A stretch of DNA of 64,000 nt, taken from Devosia limi DSM 17137 (GTDB taxonomy: Bacteria > Pseudomonadota > Alphaproteobacteria > Rhizobiales > Devosiaceae). The notes beneath the pieces are model-generated. The model was not told the DNA's origin. It saw only the letters and a program-made list of their open reading frames with translations, and made no database searches. Within the stretch, counting starts at the first letter, position 1; every line of letters begins with the position of its first letter. Positions 26,630 to 35,790 of the stretch are shown here, one piece after another. The DNA lies in NCBI RefSeq assembly GCF_900128975.1, contig NZ_FQVC01000017.1, positions 19,060 through 83,059 of the forward strand, in the 5' to 3' direction. Made by a program: the position numbers and the translations under genes.

Positions 26630-27793
26630 GTGGCGCAAGCGTCGGGGCGTCCCAGATATCTGTTCGTCTCCAATGGCCATGGCGAGGACTGGATCGCCGC
26701 TGCCATGGTGCGCCGCCTCGGCACTGCGGGGAGCGTTGAGGCCTATCCCATGCTGGGGCAGGGCTCTGCCTATGCCGATGTCTGTCCCATTGTCGGCCCA
26801 CGCGCCAGCCTGGCATCGGGCGGCGCGCGCACGGCCAAGGGCTCGCTGCGCCGCGATGTTGCCGCTGGCGGGCTACGGACCGTTCCGCCGGCGCTGAAAT
26901 TCCTGCGCAAGGTCAGGGGCCGCTACGACCGCGTCATCGTCGTCGGAGACATGATCGGCGTTCTGGCGGCCTTTGCCGTCGGGCACCGGAACCTGTTCTA
27001 TATCGATGTCTACAAGACCGGCTCGGCGCGGCTCTATTCGGCGGCCGAACGTTGGGCGATCAGGAAATCCTGCGACATCGTCTATTGCCGCGCCGACAAT
27101 CTGGCGGCTTCGCTGCGCGACATCGGCGTTGATGCCCGCTGCGCCGGCAATGTGATGATGGATACCATCCCTTATGGCAATTACGACGCCGCCAGCCGCC
27201 GCACGAGGCCACTGGCGGTAACGCTGTTGCCGGGCAGCCGTGGCGTTACTGGCGAGAACCTGGCCTTGCAGGTTGCCGCCTTGCGCAAGCTCCCGCCGGC
27301 CGTGCTGCCCGATGTGTTCCTGGCGGTGGCCGGCGGGCTCAATGTCGATGATCTGGCGCAGGATGCCGGCTTGCAGCGCACGCCAATGCTGAGCGCCGAG
27401 AGCGGCGACATGGGCACGCTATCGGATGGCCGACTGACCATCCACATGGCCAGTGGCAGCGCCATGGGCAATCTGGTGGCTGCCTCCGATCTGGTGCTGT
27501 CGCAGGCCGGCACGGCAACCACCCAGTCGCTGGGGCTCGGCCGGCCCTCGATAACCTTTGTCAGCGCCAATGACCGCCGCTCGCGCTTTCTCGACGAGCA
27601 GGCGCTGTTCGGCGAGGCGCGTATCGGCGTGCCGGCCACGGCCGAAGGCATTGCCGAGGCGCTGCAGCGTCTATTGGAAAATCCGGACGAACTGGCGCGG
27701 CTCAGCGCGATTGGCCGCGAACGCATCGGCCCGCCCGGTGCGATGCAGGCGATTCTGGCCGCGCTGCAGCCAGAGCGCGCCGTGGTCAGCTGA
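26630..27793 (+). CDS. Lipid-A-disaccharide synthase-related glycosyltransferase-like protein
   Basis: 387 aa. It resembles the LpxB-related, GT-B-fold proteins known from cyanobacteria and some proteobacteria: N-terminal LFVSNGHGEDWIAAAMVRRL, a middle LLPGSRGVTGENLALQVAAL and C-terminal ASDLVLSQAGTATTQSLGLG. True LpxB usually sits in an lpxD-fabZ-lpxA-lpxB cluster; this gene does not, and its substrate is unknown. It starts with GTG two bases after DUF2093. Its end overlaps by eight bases that of the convergent O-antigen ligase gene. Confidence 0.7.
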   Translation: MAQASGRPRYLFVSNGHGEDWIAAAMVRRLGTAGSVEAYPMLGQGSAYADVCPIVGPRASLASGGARTAKGSLRRDVAAGGLRTVPPALKFLRKVRGRYDRVIVVGDMIGVLAAFAVGHRNLFYIDVYKTGSARLYSAAERWAIRKSCDIVYCRADNLAASLRDIGVDARCAGNVMMDTIPYGNYDAASRRTRPLAVTLLPGSRGVTGENLALQVAALRKLPPAVLPDVFLAVAGGLNVDDLAQDAGLQRTPMLSAESGDMGTLSDGRLTIHMASGSAMGNLVAASDLVLSQAGTATTQSLGLGRPSITFVSANDRRSRFLDEQALFGEARIGVPATAEGIAEALQRLLENPDELARLSAIGRERIGPPGAMQAILAALQPERAVVS

Positions 27794-29036
27794 GGGTAGC
27801 TTGGTTGCGCTGCAGGGCCATAAGATAGCCCAGCAGCAACACGAACAGCATGGTTTGAGGCAATACGCCGAACATGGCATTGGTCAGGCCCAGCACGCCA
27901 TAACCCACGACCAGCATCAGGCTGCCCAGCACCAGCGGGCGATTGCTGCGCGCTGCTGCTGGAACCAGCAGGGACAGCGGCGTCAGCATGACCAGACCAT
28001 AGGCGATGACGCCGAGCAGGCCGGCCATAGCGGCGAAATTGCCGATGTCGCTATGCAGGTTTTCGAGGGTCCCAAGATCCACGTCGGGATTGACCGCTTT
28101 GGCAAAGGGCATGATTTGCCCAAATCCGATACCAACGATGGGCGAAGACTTGAACGCCTCCCATGCGGCGTGGAGCATGGCCAGGCGCGCAACATCCTGC
28201 TGCTGGATCGCCTGTACCAGAGGCGCCTGAGCAATCAAGCCCTGCACCCCATTTGTTTCTGGAGGCAGGCCACCCGAAGCAAGCGAAATCGACGATCCGT
28301 TCCCCGCAATCGGACCAAGCAGCGCGACGGCACGATTGTCCGATGAGAGCATAACCACCGCTATGGCAGCCGCCAGGGCTATTGCCAGCGCGGCCAGGAC
28401 CAGGCGATCGCGGCGGTTCCACCAAATGATGAAGGGGACCGCAACTATGCCCAAGGCGAACCAGGCCAGCAGGGGGCCCCGCGAACCGGAGAGCAATGCT
28501 GCGACCAGACCAGCAAGGGGCCCGAGCAGAAAGATCAGGCGGATCGGGGAGCGGCCGGCGACGATGCCGGTGAGGGCCATGAAGCCCAGCATGGTGGTGA
28601 TGCCGCCATAATGAATGGGATTATTGCCGGCCCCGGCCCGGGCTCCTTCGATGGCGGCGTATTCAGCCAGCCCGACAAGGCAGGCGGCGATGGCACCAGC
28701 CAGGCACGCCATGGCGAAGGCATAGGGCGACAGCCATTCGGGGCTGCGCCGGAGCAGCGCTGCAATGCCGGGCACCAGCAGCAATGGCGCGAAGGCGGCC
28801 AGCGGCAGGAGGTCGGCCACACTGTGATAGACGAAGGGGATGGTGATGCTGACCAGCACCAGCGCCAGCAGGAGCAGGCGGCTGGGCCAGGATCTGATCA
28901 ATTCGTCGCGGGTGACCAGGGCCAGCACCAGACCGACAAGGCCCGCTGCCAGCACGATATAGTCGGCCACAAATGGCGCGGTGCCCATGAACACGAGGCC
29001 CGACACCAGCATGATGCTGGAAAGAGAGTTCAGCAC
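27786..29036 (-). CDS. O-antigen ligase / Wzy-type polymerase family membrane protein
   Basis: 416 aa with about eleven or twelve hydrophobic segments and a long extracytoplasmic loop near residues 240-310. The LSGSRGPLLAWF motif and NLHSDIGNFAAMAGLLGVI following the loop are typical of the Wzy_C/WaaL family, which joins undecaprenyl-linked glycans to lipid A core or polymerises them. GTG start with AAGGA seven bases upstream. It is convergent with the LpxB-like gene, hinting at an envelope glycan locus. Confidence 0.82.
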   Translation of the reverse strand: MLNSLSSIMLVSGLVFMGTAPFVADYIVLAAGLVGLVLALVTRDELIRSWPSRLLLLALVLVSITIPFVYHSVADLLPLAAFAPLLLVPGIAALLRRSPEWLSPYAFAMACLAGAIAACLVGLAEYAAIEGARAGAGNNPIHYGGITTMLGFMALTGIVAGRSPIRLIFLLGPLAGLVAALLSGSRGPLLAWFALGIVAVPFIIWWNRRDRLVLAALAIALAAAIAVVMLSSDNRAVALLGPIAGNGSSISLASGGLPPETNGVQGLIAQAPLVQAIQQQDVARLAMLHAAWEAFKSSPIVGIGFGQIMPFAKAVNPDVDLGTLENLHSDIGNFAAMAGLLGVIAYGLVMLTPLSLLVPAAARSNRPLVLGSLMLVVGYGVLGLTNAMFGVLPQTMLFVLLLGYLMALQRNQATLS

Positions 29037-29082
29037 GCCGCAATCCTTGTTTCGTTACCCAGCATCAGAGGAGCGCGGAGCG

Positions 29083-29325
29083 CTATTCCTTGTGCGTTTC
29101 CGGATCCAGCAGGCGGTGCAGGTGAACGATGAAATAGCGCGTCTGGGCGCTGTCCACGGTCATCTGGGCCTTCTGCCGCCAGACCGCATAGGCGCTGGCG
29201 TAATTGGGATAGAGGCCAACAATGTCGACCTTGTCGAGATCGGCGAATGTCACGCCTTCCAGGCTCGACAATTCGCCCCCGATCACGAGGTGCAGGAGTT
29301 GCTTGGGCGTTTCCGAATTGGCCAT
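29083..29325 (-). CDS. DUF4170 protein
   Basis: 80-aa small protein: LLHLVIGGELSSLEGVTFADLD, then VGLYPNYASAYAVWRQKAQ and YFIVHLHRLLDPE. The family is confined to alphaproteobacteria and often lies beside an inositol-monophosphatase-like gene, as here, 17 bases downstream of it. Function unknown. I start at the internal ATG at 29325 because the sequence before it is not conserved-looking. Confidence 0.75.
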   Translation of the reverse strand: MANSETPKQLLHLVIGGELSSLEGVTFADLDKVDIVGLYPNYASAYAVWRQKAQMTVDSAQTRYFIVHLHRLLDPETHKE

Positions 29326-29342
29326 CGCTTGGGATCCGATAG

Positions 29343-30179
29343 TTAGGTGTGGGAGACTTCCGGCGCCGCCTGGCTGCCCGAGGGGCAACCATAGACCTTG
29401 ATCAGCGCCGCATGCACCAGGGGTTTTAGGCTTATGTCGCCAAGCGCCGCAAGCGCCCCGTGACGCACATCAGGTCTGTTGAATTGTGGGAACCCCTGGC
29501 AGACATCGGCAAAGCCGATGCCGGCTTCATCCAGGATCAGCGCCGCTGCGGCGATATCCCAATCCTGGGCACCGCGCCGGGCCACGGCACCGTCGAGCTT
29601 GCCGGTCGCCACCTGGACCAGCCGATAGGCCAGCGACGGATAGGCAGGGCCGCGCCGATAGTCGAGACCGGAGGCCTGCATTTCCTGATGTACGGCGCCC
29701 GGTGCCGGGATCAGCGGCGCGGCGCCGGGGCGGCGCCGGCGCATGATCGGCTTGCCGTTCAGACGGGCGCCGCCACCCTTGACCGCATCATAGAGTTCAT
29801 CGCGCATCGGCGCATAGACGACGCCGGCAATCGGCACGCCGTCCTCGACCACGGCCAGCGAGACCGTCCAGCTGTCTTCACCGCGCAAAAAGCCGCGCGT
29901 GCCATCAATGGGGTCGATGACAAAGACACGACTGCGCTCGAGGCGGTTGAGATTGTCGGCGGTTTCTTCGCTCAGCCAGCCATAATCGGGGCGGGCAGCA
30001 AGCAGGGCCGCGGCAAGATATTGATCGACCACGATATCGGCTTCACTGACCGGGGAGGCGTTCTCCTTGGTCCAGCTCTTTACATCGCGCCGGAAATAAC
30101 CGCTGGCGATGATCCCCGCTGCTACCGCCGAGGAGCGGAGCAGTTCGAGGTCTTGCGCTGGGCTGGTATCGGCTGTCAT
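29343..30179 (-). CDS. Inositol monophosphatase family protein, CysQ-like
   Basis: 278 aa. It carries the metal-binding and catalytic motifs LSEETADN, VIDPIDGTRGFLRG and QDWDIAAAALILDEAG of Li+-sensitive phosphatases. CysQ-type members hydrolyse 3'-phosphoadenosine 5'-phosphate; others act on inositol or histidinol phosphates, and the sequence alone does not decide. I use the ATG at 30179; an upstream ATG at 30215 adds twelve residues. Likely cotranscribed with DUF4170 and perhaps the O-antigen ligase gene. Confidence 0.85.
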   Translation of the reverse strand: MTADTSPAQDLELLRSSAVAAGIIASGYFRRDVKSWTKENASPVSEADIVVDQYLAAALLAARPDYGWLSEETADNLNRLERSRVFVIDPIDGTRGFLRGEDSWTVSLAVVEDGVPIAGVVYAPMRDELYDAVKGGGARLNGKPIMRRRRPGAAPLIPAPGAVHQEMQASGLDYRRGPAYPSLAYRLVQVATGKLDGAVARRGAQDWDIAAAALILDEAGIGFADVCQGFPQFNRPDVRHGALAALGDISLKPLVHAALIKVYGCPSGSQAAPEVSHT

Positions 30180-30480
30180 CGCCGCGCTTTTAGGCTTCCC
30201 CCAGCCATCGGGCAAGGGCCGGGCCGGGATGGGCTGTTGGTCCCCCGTTTTAGGGCGCCGATGTCATGCCGGAAGGGGCGCAAAGCAGGCGGTTAACGAG
30301 GTGCCAGCGCGGCCGGTTAATCGGCTGTTACACCCGGTTAGATCCCGCTAACCCTCGCAGAAAACAACATAAACTTAACCGAACCGATTAAGGGGCTGGG
30401 TAAGGGGACCGCGTAAGGTGGGGTCATAAAAGAGAGCGCAAAAAACAAGCTCTTGAAGTTGACAGGAAGGCAGATCGAAA
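30180..30480. other. Intergenic region with clustered TTAA motifs
   Basis: Divergent promoter region between the CysQ-like gene and the DUF6101-like gene. It holds several GTTAA/TTAAC motifs (near 30293, 30317, 30375 and 30388), including the symmetric pair CTTAA (30374-30378) and TTAAG (30388-30392). The clustering recalls CtrA half-sites, but the nine-base spacing does not match the TTAA-N7-TTAA consensus. No gene seen. Confidence 0.4.
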
Positions 30481-30996
30481 ATGGTTCATGGCGTTGGGAT
30501 TGAAAGCGCATCGGTCGTTCTGGCGTTCGTGAAGCCAGCAGCGGCGCAGAAGCACTTTGTTGCCGCCAATGACAATGGCCCCCGCGAGCCGGTGAAGACC
30601 GTCACCGTGCGCAAGCAGCTCGAAAAGAGCGGCGTCGCCATCAAGATCAAGGTGCCAGTGGATGAATTCATCGGCGTTGCCGTAGCGACGTCGATCTCGG
30701 ATGAAGGCGTGTTGATCAGCACCATCGAGCTGGTCCATGGCGATCACGAGCTGAACTACAAAGTGTTCGAAGAGCAGGGCAACCACAACGTCGTTGCCGA
30801 ATGGCAGAACTGGGGCCGCAAGCTGCGCCTGCCGCTGTTCATCAAGGCCGGCGACGGCGCCTATATGCCCTATAGCCAGCAGGTCGATGGCGTCATGCTC
30901 GGCAATTCGGCCTCGCGCCGCAAGCTTGCCGCCGATGCAGTCCGCCGCCCCCGCTTCCTGAACCGCCGCAAGCCCGGCCAGACCGAAGCCAACTAA
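30481..30996 (+). CDS. DUF6101-like protein
   Basis: 171 aa, no membrane segment. The central part RKQLEKSGVAIKIKVPVDEFIGVAVATS, followed by ISTIELVHGDHELNYKVFEE, resembles DUF6101, a family of Rhizobiales proteins without assigned function; the match is from memory and moderate. The C-terminus is strongly basic (NSASRRKLAADAVRRPRF), which could mean nucleic-acid or membrane-surface binding. A strong terminator follows. Confidence 0.6.
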   Translation: MVHGVGIESASVVLAFVKPAAAQKHFVAANDNGPREPVKTVTVRKQLEKSGVAIKIKVPVDEFIGVAVATSISDEGVLISTIELVHGDHELNYKVFEEQGNHNVVAEWQNWGRKLRLPLFIKAGDGAYMPYSQQVDGVMLGNSASRRKLAADAVRRPRFLNRRKPGQTEAN

Positions 30997-31015
30997 GCCT
31001 TTCTGCCTCCAAAGC

Positions 31016-31062
31016 ACGCGAAAGGGACCAGCCGGTGGTGCGGCTGGTCCCTTTCGCGTTTT
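31016..31062 (+). terminator. Rho-independent terminator after the DUF6101-like gene
   Basis: Perfect 17-18 bp stem with arms CGCGAAAGGGACCAGCC and GGCTGGTCCCTTTCGCG, eight-base loop, then TTTT. It may also serve the convergent ubiA gene. Confidence 0.9.
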
Positions 31063-31078
31063 GTCGTTGGTGAAACCG

Positions 31079-32041
31079 TTACCAGACCCACTCGGCCAGC
31101 AAGGCCAGGGTCAGCGCAATCCCCACCAGATGGTTGGAGCGGAAGCGGGTTTTGGGGTTTTCGGGCTTGAGGGCGTCGAGGGTTTGCACCTGCCAGGCGA
31201 GCAGACCGGCAGGGATCAGCGCCAGGACGGCGAAGATCAGGTTGGCGCCGGCCAGTATCGCGGCCGCCAGCCAGAGCACGAAGGCACCGGCGTAAAAGCC
31301 CGCGACAATGGGGCGGGTGTGCGGGCCGAACAGGCGCGCGGTCGATTTGACCCCGATCAGGGCATCGTCTTCGGCGTCCTGCATCGCATAGATGGTGTCG
31401 TAGCCGATGACCCAGAGGATGCAGCCGAAATAAAGGATCAGCGGGGTGACAGAAAGGCCGCCCATCTGCGAACTCCAGCCGAGCAGGGCGCCATAGGAAA
31501 AGGCGAGGCCGAGAAAGGCCTGGGGCCACCAGGTGATGCGCTTCATGAATGGATAGATGATCACCAGCACCAGCGAGGCGATGCCGAGGAACACGGTGAC
31601 CCGGTTGAACTGGAGCAGGATGACAAGGCCGAGCAGCGCCTGCGCCAGCAGGAAGCCAAGCGCCTGCCTGGTGGTGACCTGACCGGAGGGGATCGGCCGC
31701 AGGCGGGTGCGGGCGACCTTGTCGTCGATGTCGCGGTCGACGATGTCGTTAAAGGTGCAGCCGGCGCCGCGCATCAATACCGAGCCGAGGAACATCAATA
31801 TGCACGCCCACCAGTCGAAACCGCGCACCGGATTGGCGACGGCGGCCAGTGCCAGACCGAAGGCGCAGGGCCAGAACAGCAGCCAGAAGCCAATCGGGCG
31901 ATCCCAGCGCGCCAGTCGCGCATAGGGCTTGAGCCAGTCGGGGGCGTGGCTGTCGACCCAATTGCCCTCGGTTGCGTCGGCGACACTGCCGATATCGTTT
32001 GTGCTGGTTTGGGTCATGCTCACATTCGTCCGCTGGGTCAT
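31079..32041 (-). CDS. ubiA: 4-hydroxybenzoate polyprenyltransferase
   Basis: Membrane prenyltransferase of ubiquinone synthesis; 320 aa with about eight hydrophobic segments. The first Asp-rich motif is in NDIVDRDIDDKVARTRLRP and the second in YAMQDAEDDALIG, and the N-terminal LARWDRPIGFWLLFWPCAFG is typical of UbiA. Two ATGs (32041 and 32017) are both possible starts with no clear ribosome binding site. Confidence 0.93.
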   Translation of the reverse strand: MTQRTNVSMTQTSTNDIGSVADATEGNWVDSHAPDWLKPYARLARWDRPIGFWLLFWPCAFGLALAAVANPVRGFDWWACILMFLGSVLMRGAGCTFNDIVDRDIDDKVARTRLRPIPSGQVTTRQALGFLLAQALLGLVILLQFNRVTVFLGIASLVLVIIYPFMKRITWWPQAFLGLAFSYGALLGWSSQMGGLSVTPLILYFGCILWVIGYDTIYAMQDAEDDALIGVKSTARLFGPHTRPIVAGFYAGAFVLWLAAAILAGANLIFAVLALIPAGLLAWQVQTLDALKPENPKTRFRSNHLVGIALTLALLAEWVW

Positions 32042-32220
32042 TCACGCATCGCTAACCACTCTTAGCGCACCAGATGGCAGAGAAGAATGGCTTCCTGCCG
32101 TGCCGCAATGACCCGGTGGAAAAATGCCGCTATGGTTCGGGACTGTGTCCGCGCAGACGCCCGTGCTTGATCGGTGCGGGCATTGGCAGTAACTGCAGCA
32201 AGACCAAGCGACGAGATCTC

Positions 32221-32970
32221 ATGCCCCGTAGTTATGCCTCACTGCCGCGCCTATATGTCGAGCCCGATCTGGCGCTTGGCGGAGCGGTGGCCCTGCAGAA
32301 GGAGCAATCGCTCTATCTTGCGGCGGTGCTGCGCAAGGTGGTGGGCGATGAGGTCGTGCTGTTCAACGGCCGCGATGGTGCCTGGCGTACCCGCCTGACC
32401 AGTGATTCCAAGAAGTCGGTGACGCTGGAAGTGGTCGAGCAGGTGGCGGCCCAGACGCCGCCATCGGAGCTCTGGTATGGCTTTGCCCCGCTCAAGACCG
32501 AGCGGCTGGATTATGTGATCCAGAAGGCGACCGAGATGGGGGCCGGGATCATCCAGCCGGTGCTGACGCGCTACACGCAGGTCAGCCGCCTCAAGCATGA
32601 CCGGCTGGTGGCCAATGCCATCGAGGCATCAGAGCAGTGCGAAGTGTTGACGGTGCCGGTAGTGGCCCCGGAGACGACGCTGGAAAAGCTGCTGTCGACC
32701 TGGGGAGCAGAGCAGGGCGACCGGCAACTGATTCTCGCCGATGAGAGCGAAGCCTCGGCTTCGCCGGTCGAGCAGGTCGCGGCACTGCGGGGGCAAAAGG
32801 TCGGACTGCTGATCGGTCCCGAGGGCGGATTCTCCGAGGAGGAGCGGCAAGTCTTGCGGGCGCAAGCCTTTGTCACACCGGTGAGCCTGGGGCCGCGTAT
32901 CCTGCGGGCGGACACCGCGGCGGTGGCCGGACTGGCCCTCATTCAGGCAATCATCGGTGATTGGCGATAA
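32221..32970 (+). CDS. rsmE: 16S rRNA (uracil1498-N3)-methyltransferase
   Basis: SPOUT-fold methyltransferase, 249 aa. Visible are LYLAAVLRKVVGDEVVLFNG in the N-terminal PUA-like domain, LKTERLDYVIQKATEMGA, LLIGPEGGFSEEE and the knot segment LGPRILRADTAAVAGLA. I start at the ATG at 32221 (PRSYASLPRLYVEP), the usual family N-terminus; the frame is open upstream but not conserved-looking. gshA starts 73 bases downstream. Confidence 0.95.
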   Translation: MPRSYASLPRLYVEPDLALGGAVALQKEQSLYLAAVLRKVVGDEVVLFNGRDGAWRTRLTSDSKKSVTLEVVEQVAAQTPPSELWYGFAPLKTERLDYVIQKATEMGAGIIQPVLTRYTQVSRLKHDRLVANAIEASEQCEVLTVPVVAPETTLEKLLSTWGAEQGDRQLILADESEASASPVEQVAALRGQKVGLLIGPEGGFSEEERQVLRAQAFVTPVSLGPRILRADTAAVAGLALIQAIIGDWR

Positions 32971-33043
32971 AAGGCGATTGCTTTCGGCTTGCGCGACGTT
33001 ATGTTCGCGCCCCACAATCAACCCTCACGACCCAGAGGACCTT

Positions 33044-34414
33044 ATGGCCGGTGCCGAGATAGTTTCGCCCCCCATTGAATCGCGCGCCGACCTGATCGAG
33101 GCGATGGCCAGGGGCGCCAAACCGGCGGACCAGTGGCGCATCGGCACCGAGCACGAAAAGCACGTCTTCCACACCAATCCGCTACGGCCGGTGGCCTATG
33201 AAGGCCCCAATGGCATCCGTGCGCTGCTAGAGGGCATCGAGGCCAAGACTGGCTGGACGCCGTTCTATGATGGGGACAATCCCATCGGCCTGCGCAATAA
33301 TGAAATTGCCGGCGGCATTTCTCTCGAACCCGGCGGGCAGTTCGAGCTGTCGGGTTCGCCGCAGATCGATCTGCATGGCACGGCCAGCGAAATGGCCGAG
33401 CATATGCGCGTTGCCAAGGACGTCGCCGGCCCGCTGGATATCCATTTCCTGGGCCTGGGCGTGACCCCGATCTGGTCGGTCTCCGAAATCCCCTCCATGC
33501 CCAAATCGCGTTACGCGATCATGGCGCCCTATATGGAAAAGGTCGGCACGCTCGGCACCTCGATGATGTTCCGTTCGGCCACCGTGCAGACCAATCTGGA
33601 TTTTTCCAGTGAAGCCGACATGGTCAAGAAGCTGCGCGTCGCGCTGGCGCTGCAGCCGATCGCCACGGCGCTGTTCGCCAATTCGCCCTTTGCCGATGGT
33701 CGCGATACCGGCTTCCTCAGCTTCCGCAGCCATATCTGGCTCAATACCGACAATGATCGCACCGGCATGCTGCCCTTCGCCTTCGAGGAAGGCTTTGGTT
33801 TCGAGCAATATGCCGACCACGCGCTCGACGTGCCGATGTATTTCGTCATCCGCAATGGCCAATATGTGAACGTGGCGGGCGAGAGCTTCCGCGCCTTCCT
33901 TGATGGCGACCTGCCGCAACTGCCGGGCGAAAAGCCCACCATCAAGGATTGGGAAGACCATCTGTCGACGCTGTTCCCGGAAGTGCGGCTCAAGCAGTTC
34001 CTCGAAATGCGCGGCGCCGATATGGGCGACGAGAAGTCGGTCACGGCGCTGTCGGCCTTCTGGGTCGGGTTGCTCTATGACGACATCGCGCTCGAGGCGG
34101 CCTGGGAAATGGTCAAGCCGTGGAGCCGCGAGGACCGCGAATTCATGCGCCGCGAAGTGCCGCGGCTGGGGCTGGCGACGCCTTATGAGCGTACCAATCT
34201 CTACGACATCGCGGCGCAGGCCGTGGGCATTGCCGAAGCCGGGCTTGTGCGCCGGGGCATCCGCAATGCTCGGGGCGAAGACGAAAGCATCCACATGGCG
34301 CCGCTGGAGGAAACCATCCGTCTGGCAAAATCGCCAGCCGAGCGCTGGCTCGACCTTTATGACGGCGAATGGGGCGGCGACCTGACCCGGATCTTCAAAG
34401 CCGCCGAGATGTAG
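33044..34414 (+). CDS. gshA: Glutamate-cysteine ligase, plant/alphaproteobacterial type
   Basis: First step of glutathione synthesis. 456 aa. The segments RIGTEHEKHVF, EPGGQFELSGSP, MPKSRYAIMAPYMEKVG and MFRSATVQTNLDF identify the plant-type GshA shared by alphaproteobacteria. AGAGGA four bases before the ATG at 33044 supports the start; a longer frame begins within rsmE. A GC-rich stem-loop follows. Confidence 0.96.
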   Translation: MAGAEIVSPPIESRADLIEAMARGAKPADQWRIGTEHEKHVFHTNPLRPVAYEGPNGIRALLEGIEAKTGWTPFYDGDNPIGLRNNEIAGGISLEPGGQFELSGSPQIDLHGTASEMAEHMRVAKDVAGPLDIHFLGLGVTPIWSVSEIPSMPKSRYAIMAPYMEKVGTLGTSMMFRSATVQTNLDFSSEADMVKKLRVALALQPIATALFANSPFADGRDTGFLSFRSHIWLNTDNDRTGMLPFAFEEGFGFEQYADHALDVPMYFVIRNGQYVNVAGESFRAFLDGDLPQLPGEKPTIKDWEDHLSTLFPEVRLKQFLEMRGADMGDEKSVTALSAFWVGLLYDDIALEAAWEMVKPWSREDREFMRREVPRLGLATPYERTNLYDIAAQAVGIAEAGLVRRGIRNARGEDESIHMAPLEETIRLAKSPAERWLDLYDGEWGGDLTRIFKAAEM

Positions 34415-34445
34415 GCTGCTGCCGACAATTTGAATTCTGCCTTGG

Positions 34446-34472
34446 GGCGGCGCTGGTGAGACCGGCGCCGCC
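34446..34472. terminator. GC-rich stem-loop between convergent gshA and LysR genes
   Basis: Arms GGCGGCGC and GCGCCGCC, with an inner GGT/ACC extension. No long T-run, so confidence as an intrinsic terminator is modest. Confidence 0.55.
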
Positions 34473-34480
34473 TCATGACG

Positions 34481-35371
34481 TTATTCGGCGGCTTCGGCGG
34501 CGGGGCCGTGAGCGTCGAGATTGCCCATCGACTGCACGATATGGTTGGCCAGCGCATCGTAAATGCCGCCATAGGCGTGGCTGGCCCGCATCAGGGCGAT
34601 CTGGGCATCGCCCAGCCGGGGCAGGCCAAATTCCTCGGCCACCATGCGCATGCCGGGCTGCAGCGCGCTTTCCGGCAGGAAGCCAACAGCCAGATCGGAC
34701 AGTACGGCGCTCGAAATCGCGGTGGCGTTCGAGGACGTATAGGCGATGCGGTAATCCTTGCCGGCGCGGTTGAGGGCTTCCATCGCATCCTGCCGCCAGA
34801 TGCAGCATTGCGGGCCGCAGGCAATCGCCAGGGGTTCGCTGGCGAGCGCCCGCCCACCATGGGAGGCCACCCAGAACATCTTTTCGGTACGGAACAGTTC
34901 GCCGAAATTCTGGTCGGTGCCCTGGGTAAAGACGATGAGATCGTGCCGGCCGACCTTCATGCCATCGAGCAATTGCTCGGAGGCGACGCAGGCCACGTCG
35001 ACGACAATGCGCGGATGGGTGCGCTGGAAACTGGAGAGAATGACCGGCAGCAGGCGCACGGCATAGTCGTCGGGCACGCCGAAGCGGATCGAGCCCGACA
35101 GGTCGCCATCGGAGAAATGATCGAGAATCTCGGCATTGGTGCGCAGCATCTTGCGGGCGCGTTGATAGAGCGCCTCGCCATGATGGGTGAGATTGACGCT
35201 GCGGCCATCGCGGCTGAGCAGGGAATGGCCGAGCCGCTCCTCCAGCCGCTTGATCTGCATGGAAACGGCGGACTGGGTCTTGTTCACCCGCCGTGCGGCT
35301 TCGGTGAAACTGCCGCAATCGGCAATGGCGCAGAAGCTCTGCAGCTGGTCCAGATCGAGCGGGGCGGTCAT
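34481..35371 (-). CDS. LysR-family regulator, LrhA/HexA-like
   Basis: 296 aa. N-terminal HTH: LDLDQLQSFCAIADCGSFTEAA and TQSAVSMQIKRLEERLG. The effector domain has RFGVPDDYAVRLLPVILSSF and the LPESALQPGMR segment common to LrhA-type regulators. It is divergent from a DUF1127 gene, an arrangement often seen in Rhizobiales. A weak dyad (ATAGA 35396-35400, TCTAT 35411-35415) lies in the shared promoter region. Confidence 0.88.
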   Translation of the reverse strand: MTAPLDLDQLQSFCAIADCGSFTEAARRVNKTQSAVSMQIKRLEERLGHSLLSRDGRSVNLTHHGEALYQRARKMLRTNAEILDHFSDGDLSGSIRFGVPDDYAVRLLPVILSSFQRTHPRIVVDVACVASEQLLDGMKVGRHDLIVFTQGTDQNFGELFRTEKMFWVASHGGRALASEPLAIACGPQCCIWRQDAMEALNRAGKDYRIAYTSSNATAISSAVLSDLAVGFLPESALQPGMRMVAEEFGLPRLGDAQIALMRASHAYGGIYDALANHIVQSMGNLDAHGPAAEAAE

Positions 35372-35481
35372 CGGTGTTTTCCATCACTGAAATTGATAGA
35401 GCGGATGAAATCTATTTGTTAGACGAATGGATGTCCAGCGCGTACCTCTGCACTATCGGCCTCCTGGGAGTGTCGAAACCC

Positions 35482-35499
35482 GCCGGACCTCCCTCCGGC
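35482..35499 (+). promoter_or_regulatory. Leader hairpin displaying CCTCCC upstream of the DUF1127 gene
   Basis: Six-pair stem GCCGGA/TCCGGC presents a six-base loop CCTCCC, an anti-Shine-Dalgarno sequence. The DUF1127 gene's own GGAGA lies about 15 bases downstream, just before its ATG. Loop-exposed CCUCC motifs are the hallmark of alphaproteobacterial cuckoo-type RNAs; function here is inference. Confidence 0.5.
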
Positions 35500-35523
35500 A
35501 CAACCAAAATTCGGAGACGTATC

Positions 35524-35784
35524 ATGGCTCTCTCGCTTTATGGCGAGCGGTCGGTTGCGGCCGCCACGCCCGCAAGTCCTCTGTCCGCGCTGGTGCGCTG
35601 GATGGCCAAAGCACGCGCCGAGCGAGCCCGACGCGTTGCCCTGACCGCCCTGCTTGACCTCGATCATGACCGCCTGGACGACCTTGGCATCAGCCGCTCC
35701 GACATTGTCGAAGCCATGCAGACCCGGGGGCGCAGCGCCGGCTCGATGCTCAATGCAGCGCGTGCCCGCCGGGCCCGCCTCTAG
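35524..35784 (+). CDS. Small DUF1127 (YjiS-like) protein
   Basis: 86 aa, basic. The C-terminal part has the DUF1127 pattern ARAERARRVALTALLDLDHD, then LDDLGISRSDIVEAM. Members in Agrobacterium and Rhodobacter affect phosphate/carbon metabolism or bind RNA; CcaF1 of Rhodobacter sphaeroides helps mature the CcsR small RNAs encoded just downstream of it. The ATG at 35524 has GGAGA upstream. It is divergent from the LrhA-like gene and followed by a structured region ending in a terminator. Confidence 0.88.
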   Translation: MALSLYGERSVAAATPASPLSALVRWMAKARAERARRVALTALLDLDHDRLDDLGISRSDIVEAMQTRGRSAGSMLNAARARRARL

Positions 35785-35790
35785 CCTATT

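Noticed and set aside
30374..30392. CtrA binding site before the DUF6101-like gene
   Set aside because: The TTAA boxes are nine bases apart, while the CtrA consensus needs seven; kept only as a motif cluster.
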